From contig NC_134397.1 in the NCBI RefSeq assembly GCF_050003625.1, positions 272,422,070 through 272,486,069 of the forward strand: 64,000 nt of DNA. Direction: 5' to 3'. The position numbers were made by a program, and so were the translations under genes. Source of the stretch: Haematobia irritans (taxonomy: Eukaryota; Arthropoda; Insecta; Diptera; Muscidae). The stretch's first letter is position 1, and each line of letters opens with the position of its first letter. This document shows positions 56,291 to 64,000 of the stretch, piece by piece. The notes beneath the pieces are model-generated. The model made no database searches. It was given only the letters and a program-made list of their open reading frames with translations, and was not told the DNA's origin.

Positions 56291-57650
56291 GAAATGGTAC
56301 ATGGTGTTGGTATATAGTACACGGTGTTGGTATATGGTGTCTAGCAACCATGCAAAAATTGGTCCACATCGGTCCATAATATATATAGCCCCCATATAAA
56401 TGGACCCCCAGATTTGGCTTGCGAATCCTCTAAGAGAAGCAAATTTCATCTGATACGGCTGAAATTTGGTGCATGGTGTTGGTATATGGAATCTAACAAC
56501 CATGCAAAAAGTGGTCCACATCGGTCCATAATTATATATAGCCCCCATATAAACCGATCCCCCGATTTGGCTTGCGAAGCCTCTAAGCGAAGCAAATTTC
56601 ATCCGATCCGGCTGAAATTTGGTACATGGTGTTGATATATGGTCTCTAACAACCATGCAAAAATTGGACCACATCGGTCAAAAATTATATATAGTCCCCA
56701 TATAAACCGATCCCACGATTTGGCTTGCCGAGCCTCTAAGAGAAGCAAATTTCATCCGATCCGGCTGAAATTTGGTACATGGTGTTGGTATATGGTATCT
56801 AACAACTATGCACAAATTTGTCCACATCGGTCAATAATAATATATAACCCCCATATAAACCGATCCCCAGATTTGACCTCCGGAGCCCCTTGGAAGAGCA
56901 AAATTCATCCGATTCGGTTGAAATTTGGTACGTGATGTTAGTATATGGTATCCAACAACCATGCAGGTATTGGTTCATATCAGTCCATAATAATTATATA
57001 TAGCCCCCATATAAACCGATCCCCAGATTTGACCCCGGGTGCCTTTCGGAGAAGCAAAGTTCATCCGATCTGGTTGAAATTTGGTACATGGTGGTAGTAT
57101 ATGATATTTAACAACCATGCCAAAAGTTGTCCATATCAGTCCATAATCATATATAGCCCCCATATAAACCGATCCCGAGATTTGGTGTTGGAGGAGCAAA
57201 TTTCATCCGAGTCAGTTGAAATTTGGTACATTGTGCTAATATATGGCCTTTAACAACCATGCCTAACTAGGTTCATATCGGTCTATAGTTATATATAGCC
57301 CTCAGATAAATCGATCCCCAATCACACAAAAATTGGTCCATATCAAGTTCATAATTGTATATAGCCCCCACATAAGCGATCCCCATATTTCAATTCTGGC
57401 TCTCTACGTATCGTGCAAAAAGTCCATATCGATTCGTAATTATTTGTAGACTAACCTATACATACCATTTTTGTCTAATATATACCGCGTATGGACTAAC
57501 TCACAATTTTGAAAACGATTTAAGATACCACAACCCAATTAATTCGATTGTGGATGACAGTCTTTCGTAAAAGTGTCTACGCAATCCATGGTGGAGGGTA
57601 CATAAGATTCGGCCTGGCCAAAGTTACGGCCGTATATACTTGTTATTATT
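56290..57650 (+). mobile_element. DINE-1/Helentron-like element, type A, 3' complete
   Basis: Seven or eight 153-bp units in plus orientation (anchors CCATATAAACCGATCCC and CATCCGATCCGGCTGAAATT), then a unique stretch with GATTGTGGATGACAGTC and the 3' end GGTGGAGGGTACATAAG, TTCGGCCTGGCC and CTTGTTA. The 5' leader is missing. Confidence 0.75.
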
Positions 57651-57654
57651 AAAT

Positions 57655-59495
57655 TGTATACAAATATATGCTAAGAAAATGTAAAATACTCTCCATTTTT
57701 TTTGCAGCTCGTTAAAAATGTGGAATCATTAAAATTTAAATACATTGGCATATAAAAAGCTAAGCCCTTAGAAGTACTTGCTAGTATAATAAAATAACCA
57801 CAATCTCTTGAAATAAAAATAAAAACTCCAAAAAATTATATGAACCACAAGAAGAGCAAAAAAAAAAAAAGAAACACAACACTAAGATATATGATCATAC
57901 ATTAGGGTAACCATAAAAATGTATCACCTGCTACTCTAAACTCATACTCCGGGCCAATGTCATCATAAATGAATGGAATGTAAACCAGGTAACCAGGTAT
58001 TTCTTGTTACAAATGCAAAAAAAAAAAACATTTCCTGTAAACTAACAACCACAAGGGGAGGAACTACCACCAGCACCAGTACCTCCATCATAGCCAATGC
58101 AACAATAATCATGGGAAACCCCTTGCCTTGGAAATGCTCATTCGTCTTGACAGATGAATGTATCAAAATGAAGGTAAATGGAGTTATATGTCAGTCAGCT
58201 CAGTTGAGTTCACTTGGTGTCGAGGAGGCGAATCTCTTTGATGGTATGAACCATAAAAATGGCTTTGGAAGAACAAAAACAAAACCAAAAACCAGAAAAA
58301 TCCAATGCAGCATGAAAAGATCAGTATGAAATACGACTATGACATTGAATGGAGGGGGGGGGGGTGAATGAATCCAGCATTATCCTCATCACCATCATAA
58401 TCAACATCATCATCATCATCATCATGGTTGTTGCAACCACAACATAATTCTCAATACAATCCAAATGTCTTCTTAGTCTCATTCTGGTGCTATGGATACA
58501 ATCGAAAATCCTGGGAATGTTGAGAAAGAAACAGAACACTAATAATACCAAACTCCAAAGGATTCGCAGCATTGGTTGTTTGTTTCCTTGGTGTTTGTGT
58601 TATACGTTTGCCTCTTTTGTTGTTGGTTTATGTATGCAAATCTCCATAAATTCGAAGAGGTTTTTCCCAAATGCTTGCCTGTTCTTTGTGTCGTTCTTGT
58701 TCTGCTTGTTGTGCTTTTTTTTCTTTTTGGTGAAGAAAACAAAAATATATAGCCCTGGATGAAAATGTTGTAAATTTGTAATTCACGATTTTTCAAAGTT
58801 ATGCAAAAGTAACGAAAGTAATGGTTGCTTGGTTATTTGTTTTCTTGGCAATGGATTTAAGCTACGTTATTTTTAAATTTGTGGTTGAGGGGATTAAATT
58901 TGCAAACAACAGCCACCTCAAAAATTTACGAATTATTTATGAAAGTAAAATTTATACCAAATTTATTTATTCAAAATTTTAAGTTTAATAAAACTTTTCG
59001 ATTTAAATTAACCCCACACATTAGATTGCTTTTTATATGGGTGTACTAAATATGAAGGAAGAAGAAGAGGCCCTATGTTCTGGTATTCGGAATCGCAAAA
59101 TAATTTCTTAGCCCTAAGGCATATAAACATAAAATGTGGCAATATGAGAAGTTTCTTTAAGTTAAGAAGTTTATATCAAAATTATATTGGAGTCCAGTAG
59201 CATATCGATGTTTTCGTTATAAGAAATATAAATTCTTGCGATTTGTGTTTTCTAAAATCGGAACATGGGGGAAGATGTACAATCCCTAACCATAGGAAGT
59301 AGGGTGATTTAGCGATTTTTACCCTTGACCATTGAGTGTAATGAAGCAATTCTTCTGCATACATAAGGAGGGTCACGTCCGCGATGGAACAGGAGTTCGA
59401 ATATCCATGCACTCAAAAAGCAGTGACGCTTCCTAGGCACTAAAGCCAATTTAAAGCTCTTTTAGCTCATATAATTTACTATGTTCTAGTAAAAG
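57655..59495. other. No supported gene; simple repeats
   Basis: A G-run is at 58353-58363 and (ATC)n at 58400-58430. A patch at 59330-59410 with GGAGTTCGAATATCC has a B-box-like look but no convincing tRNA fold. Confidence 0.35.
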
Positions 59496-59501
59496 TTTTT
59501 T

Positions 59502-60336
59502 TATACCCTTCACCACTACTGTGGTACAGGGTATAATAAGTTTGTGCATTTGTATGTGACGCCAAGATGTAGTAATCATAGACCAACCTTTTAGTATACG
59601 GATCGGCTTAGAATAAAATTCTGAGTCGATTTAGCGATGTCCGTCTGTCTGTTAATGTATTTTTGTGTGCAAAGTACAGCTCGCAGTTTTAGTCCGATTG
59701 TCTTAAAATTTGGTATAGGGTCCTGTTTCGGCTCAAGTACGATCCCTATTGATTTTGGAAAAAATCGGTTCAGATTTAGATATAGCTGCCATATATATTT
59801 TTCACCGATCTGGTCATAATTGGCGTGTATATCAACCGATCTTCATCAAATTCCGTACATCCGAATATTTTATGAGTCTGGAAAAACTTGCAAAATATCA
59901 TCCAAATCGGTTCAGATTTAGATATAGCTCCCATTTACACTCATTTGCCCACAGAGGCCAATTTTTTGCTCCAATTAGTTCAAATTTTGCATAGGGAATA
60001 GAATTAGCATTGTAACTATGCGTGCCAAATTTGGTTGAAATCGGTTCAGATTTAGATATAGCTCCCATATGTATGTTTTTCTGATTTCGACAAAAATGGT
60101 CAAAATACCAACATTTTCCTTGTTAAATCGCCACTGCTTAGTCGAAAAGTTGTAAAAATGACTCTAATTTTCCTAAACTTCTAATACGTATATATCGAAC
60201 GATAAATCATAAATAAACTTATGCGAAGTTTCCTTAAAATTGCTTCAGATTCGAAAATTCGAAAATTTAGATCTACAAATTGGTGCAGGGTATAATATAG
60301 TCGGCCCCGCCCGCCTTTAGACTTTCCTTACTTGTT
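59502..60336 (+). mobile_element. DINE-1/Helentron-like element, type B, both ends present
   Basis: 5' end TTTTTTATACCCTTCACCAC with stem to GTGGTACAGGGTATAATAAG, then GATGTCCGTCTGTCTGTT. Repeat units carry GGTTCAGATTTAGATATAGC (59768, 59911, 60046). A conserved 3' block (CAACATTTTCCTTG, AAATCGCCACTGCTTAGTCG) leads to GGTGCAGGGTATAATATAGT, a CCCGCCCG core and CTTACTTGTTT. The 835-bp length probably reflects loss of units. Confidence 0.75.
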
Positions 60337-60559
60337 TTGTGTACGTTAGTTAAGTGATCTAATAGAGAGGGAAAACCTGTTTCAGAATTTCAAAAAATTT
60401 GTAAATTCTGGCACACATGCGCCCAACGTGAACTTTGTATGGCGCTAAAGAATTTTTTCAATTTTGAACTCCATTTTTTTCCTTCAAATTACAAAATTTT
60501 CCTTGAATTTGTCAAAAAAAAAATATTTTATTTTATTTTTTATATATAGACATTTGTAG

Positions 60560-61262
60560 TACAGTTTTGTTAAAATTTCTTCATAGTCGGATCACTCTTT
60601 TTTGAGTGTGACCTGCGGCCGAAATGCTGCAGATCTGTCTTGAGTATATTTTTCCCATAATATTCGGCATTTATTTTGATCCCACGGGCGATAAAGACGA
60701 GCGGGGACCAGCCATCGGCCATTATTGTGGTCCATACCATTATCAATCGCTTAGCTTGAGCTTTAGTGATAAAATAAGGTTAAATATTCTGCATACCTCC
60801 TTGGCAAGTACCCGATAGGTTAGGTTAGGTTAGGTTATGTGGCAGCCCGATGTATCAGGCTCACTTAGACTATTCAGTCCATTGTGATACCACAGTGGTG
60901 AACTTCTCTCTTTTCACTGAGTGCTGCCCGATTCCATGTTAAGCTCAATGACAAGGGACCTCCTTTTTATAGCCGAGTCCGAACGGCGTCCCACATTGCA
61001 GTGAAACCACTTAGAGAAGCTTTGAAACCCTCAGAAATTTCACCAGCATTACTGAGGTGGGATAATCCACCGCTGAAAAACTTTTTGGTGTTCGGTCGTA
61101 GCAGGAATCGAACCCACGACCTTGTGGATGCAAGGCGGGCATGCTAACCATTGCACCACGGTGGCTCCCAATAACCCGATAATTTGGTTTATTCACAAGC
61201 TGCTCAATTTGAAATTGCTTCTCATCGTTGAAAACCAAATTCGGTAACAAACCACTTTCATG
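60560..61262 (-). pseudogene. Tc1/mariner-superfamily transposase fragment, split by a SINE
   Basis: Right of the SINE the minus strand reads HESGLLPNLVFNDEKQFQIE and QLVNKPNYRV, holding the first catalytic aspartate (normally SDEK or TDEK). Left of it are VWTTIMADGWSPLVFIARGI, KINAEYYGKNIL and LQHFGRR. This is the same transposase group as at 685 and 51780, whose next motif would be WTFQQDS. The rest is lost. Confidence 0.65.
60818..61173 (-). mobile_element. tRNA-derived SINE, complete
   Basis: (GGTTA)n tail at the left, tRNA-like head at the right ending CACCACGGTGGCTCCC. ACCCGATA occurs at 60810-60817 and 61174-61181 as target duplication. Confidence 0.85.
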
Positions 61263-61507
61263 CAAGCAGTGTTGCTAGGGAAAATTTTCGGTTTACCCTA
61301 CAAAAAAAGTTCCCTTTTTTCCACTACAGGGCTGACAAAAATTAATACGTTCGGCATGAATGGGCGGGCTTTCCGATCGAGATATCGTTAACAACGAGAT
61401 ATCTCAGCATCGATATCCTTCCTTATTTCTTTAATGCACAACCGTCGGTCGTTTCTTTAATTCGCTACCTTTAAATTTTATAGGATCTGGTGTGAGGGTC
61501 GTTACAT

Positions 61508-61814
61508 AAAACTAAGCCATTAGGATGGTATGTCATTTCCTTTTCTCTCCCTCTCTTTCTATTTCCTAGGTTTGTTCTTTGTTTCCTCCCTTTCTATACT
61601 AAGAGCTACCTTAAGTTTTCTTTTATAGATTCGCATCCGATCCCTTCTCTGATAAACAAGAACTGCCCCAAGATTGAGCACAGCCGTGGCCAGAAGGTAG
61701 CCATGTTCAAAGGAGAAGGAACCCGAGTGGTGGATCGATCCACCGAACAAATCTAGGAAATATAAAGAGAGGGAGAGAAAAGGAAATGACATACCATCCT
61801 AATGGCTTAGTTTT
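61508..61814. repeat. 70-bp near-perfect inverted repeat
   Basis: Arms 61508-61577 and 61745-61814 differ at two positions only. The spacer is 167 bp and GC-richer. Each arm contains a pyrimidine tract and TTTCCTAG, so each looks like an intron end followed by (A/G)TTTGTTC. Confidence 0.9.
61610..61752 (-). CDS. Possible host-gene internal exon
   Basis: On the minus strand a long pyrimidine tract and TTTCCTAG precede 61752, and AAG followed by GTAGCT marks a donor after 61610. The 143-bp segment is open, near 50 percent G+C against an AT-rich background, and reads LFGGSIHHSGSFSFEHGY then LLATAVLNLGAVLVYQRRD then RMRIYKRKLK. The middle looks like a membrane helix followed by a basic stretch. 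Phase would be 1 at the acceptor and 0 at the donor. I do not recognise the protein. It is the only stretch in the window that looks like a fly coding exon not derived from a transposon, though an exon captured by a foldback element is also possible. Confidence 0.42.
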
Positions 61815-61897
61815 AAATTTCATAGTTACCAAACTTTCGTTAATTTTTACGAAATTTACAATGTATATGTGCTATAAAAATGGTTCTATGTGCTTTA

Positions 61898-63190
61898 ACA
61901 GGTTGGATGATAAGTCCCCGGTCTGACACATAGATGGCGTCGCTAGTATTAAATGCATATTATTTTTATATAGTACCAACCTTCAAATGATTCGTGTCAA
62001 AATTTGACGTCTGTAAGTCAATTAGTTTGTGAGATAGAGCGTCTTTTGTGAAGCAACTTTTGTTATTGTGAAAAAAATGGAAAAAAAGGAATTTCGTGTT
62101 TTGATAAAATAAGGTTTTCTGAAGAGAAAAAATACGGTGGAAGCAAAAACTTGGCTTGATAATGAGTTTCCGGACTCTGCCCCAGAAAATTCAACAATAA
62201 TTGATTGGTATGCGGAATTCAAGTGTGGTGAAATGCGCACGGATGACGGTGAACGTAGTGGACGCCCGAAAAAGGTGGTTACCGACGAAAACATAAAAAA
62301 ATCCACAAAATGATTTTGAATGACCGTAAAATGAAGTTGATCGAGATAGCAGAGGCCTTAAAGATATCAAAGGAATGTGTTGGTCATATCATTCATCACT
62401 ATTTGGATATGCGGAAGCTCTGTGCAAAATGGGTGCCGCGCGAGCTCACATTTGACCAAAAACAACAACGTGTTGATGATTCTGAGCGGTGTTTGCAGCT
62501 GTTAACTCGTAATACACACGAGATTTTCCGTCGATATGTGACAATGAATGAAACATGGCTCCATCACTACACTCATGAGTCCAATCGACAGTCGGCTGAG
62601 TGGACAGCGACCGGTGAACCGTCTCCGAAGCGTGGAAAGACACAAAAGTCCGCTGGCAAAGTAATGGCCTCTGTTTTTTGGGATGCGCATGGAATAATTT
62701 TTATCGATTATCTTGAGAAGGGAAAAACCATCAACAGTGACTATTATATGGAATTATTGGAGCGTTTGAAGGTCGAAATCGCGGCAAAACGGCCCCATAT
62801 GAAGAAGAAAAAAGTGTTGTTCCACCAAGACAACGCACCGTGCTACAAGTCATTGAGAACGATGGCAAAACTTCATGAATTGGGCTTCGAATTGCTTCCC
62901 CACCCACCGTATTCTCAGGATCTGCCCCCCAGCGACGTTTTCTTGTTTTCAGACCTCAAAAGGATGATCGCATGGAAAAAAATTTGGCTGCAATGAAGAG
63001 GTGATCGCCGAAACTGAGGCCTATTTTGAGGCAAAACCGAAGGAGTACTACCAAAATGGTATCAAAAAATTGGAAGGTCGTTATAATCGTTGTATCGCTC
63101 TTGAAGGGAACTATGTTGAATAATAAAAACGAATTTTGACAAAAAAATGTGTTTTTCTTTGTAAGACCGGGGACTTATCAGCCAACCTGT
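61898..63190 (+). mobile_element. Himar1: Himar1 mariner, copy 3 (longest, inactive)
   Basis: Inverted repeats ACAGGTTGGATGATAAGTCC and GGGGACTTATCAGCCAACCT are flanked by TA (61896-61897, 63191-63192). At 1293 bp it appears full length, with leader, start codon and 3' region in place. Confidence 0.95.
62077..63123 (+). pseudogene. Himar1: Himar1 transposase, copy 3, broken; first catalytic Asp lost
   Basis: ATG at 62077 and TAA at 63121 span exactly 1047 bp, the expected 348 codons plus stop. Codon 12 is a stop (TAA, 62110-62112; TAC in copy 2). A missing C near 62294 shifts the frame, and an extra A near 62980 restores the overall length. The long middle frame (62310-62996) covers the second half of the DNA-binding domain and the catalytic core. 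The first catalytic aspartate is changed: MDETW is MNETW (AAT at 62547-62549). HQDNAPC and PPSD keep the second and third. Confidence 0.94.
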
Positions 63191-63239
63191 TATTATCATA
63201 AAACATATGAAAATGCAACGTACATTACGTAAACATAAA

Positions 63240-63535
63240 TTACGGTTGTCACAGTTGGTAGAATTCTTGATGTTTTGGTAGATCTCTCTAGAAAAAAAAA
63301 TAAAAAAAAATTATAAAAAATAACATTTTGAAAAAAGTTTCTATAAATTTTTTTTGAGAAAATTTTCTATAGAAATAAAATTTTGAGAAAATTTTCTATA
63401 GAAATAAAATTTTGAGAAAATTTTCTATAAAAAAAAATTAAGAAAAATTTTCTATAGAAATAAAATTTTGAGAAAATTTTCTATAGAAATAAAATTTTGA
63501 GAAAATTTTCTATAGAAATAAAATTTTGAGAAAAA
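63240..63535. repeat. 29-bp minisatellite with type-A flank
   Basis: CAGTTGGTAGAATTCTTGAT and GGTAGATCTC introduce at least six copies of GAGAAAATTTTCTATAGAAA-type units with exact 29-bp period in the last five. No hairpin end is found here. Confidence 0.8.
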
Positions 63536-63539
63536 ACCG

Positions 63540-64000
63540 AAACATGTACAGTCCAGGCGTGTATAGATTTGTATCTGGCGTTTTCTTTTCAATGCCTCTA
63601 TTAACCATCTTCCTTAATCTATATCTGTCCATAAAGCTCGAAAAATAATTGTATAATTAAATATAATGCATTTGGACGTCAATTGCCTGTTTCGGTATCA
63701 GGCTAACATGAAATATAATAAGCAACGATGAGCCCGTCGTAAAACTAGGAAAAACACGACTAATGTACGCGTTAGAATTGTTGTTGTATCCTGGAAACCA
63801 GTTTCTGTTAATTGTCATATGTTGTAGTTGACTGTAGAAACAATAAGCATTGTTCGACTGTTCACTACTTAGGTGAATTCTAACAAATTAGCTTTCTAAA
63901 AATAAATTTCGTGTTGTTGCACGAAAATAATAAACGAAATAAAAATAAGATTAAGGGATTTGTAAGTTATATGAAAAGATGATGTACAGTGGGGAAAAGA
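63540..64000. other. No gene seen
   Basis: No recognisable coding or repeat sequence up to the window edge. Confidence 0.4.

Noticed and set aside
59330..59410. tRNA-like patch with GGAGTTCGAATATCC
   Set aside because: B box only; A box and folding are unconvincing and no second copy was found.

Overview
This looks like a repeat-dominated stretch of a higher fly (calyptrate Diptera) genome. The base composition is AT-rich, (AT)n, (CAA)n and (CCTAA)n runs are common, and almost every recognisable reading frame belongs to a decayed transposable element. Three copies of the mariner Himar1 point to the horn fly, Haematobia irritans, the species Himar1 was described from. That assignment rests on recalled family knowledge. 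A 100-base N run (26662-26761) shows this is a scaffolded assembly.

Layout. 1-460: 3' end of a DINE-1/Helentron-like element. 2190-4990 (-): broken non-LTR retrotransposon with a 2A-like motif, PHD-like fingers, endonuclease and reverse transcriptase. 5047-10530: TA-flanked MITEs, a 29-bp minisatellite, and a mariner interrupted by a MITE that carries two divergent tRNA-like modules. 11449-18075: decayed mariners, a MITE, a Himar1 copy and tandemly duplicated repeats. 19440-21184: a piggyBac-like MITE and a DD37E Tc1-like element. 21240-28533: DINE-1-like elements with (AT)n arrays, a mariner split by a SINE, and another MITE. 28535-34660: mostly low-copy sequence with old repeat relics. 34665-35601: a DD41D transposon whose 237-codon frame is intact but lacks the DNA-binding domain. 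35955-39915: tRNA-derived SINEs and a duplicated unknown repeat. 42010-44571: DINE-1-like elements and a mariner 3' half. 45561-47880: a mariner containing two SINE fragments, one of which contains Himar1. 48268-57650: duplicated DINE-1-like elements, SINEs and MITEs. 59502-61173: a DINE-1-like element and a transposase relic split by a SINE. 61508-61814: a possible host exon between 70-bp inverted repeats. 61898-63190: the longest Himar1 copy. 63240-63535: minisatellite.

I see no complete host gene. The only plausible host coding sequence is the 143-bp exon-like stretch on the minus strand at 61610-61752, which would place much of the window in an intron, plus a Q-rich broken frame near 15000. 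The most interesting signals are these: the three Himar1 copies have each lost a different catalytic aspartate; three diverged DINE-1-like families share a 153-bp (51-codon) tandem unit; an exon-like sequence is bracketed by inverted copies of its own splice acceptor; and a SINE insertion has its empty site preserved in a nearby duplicate.
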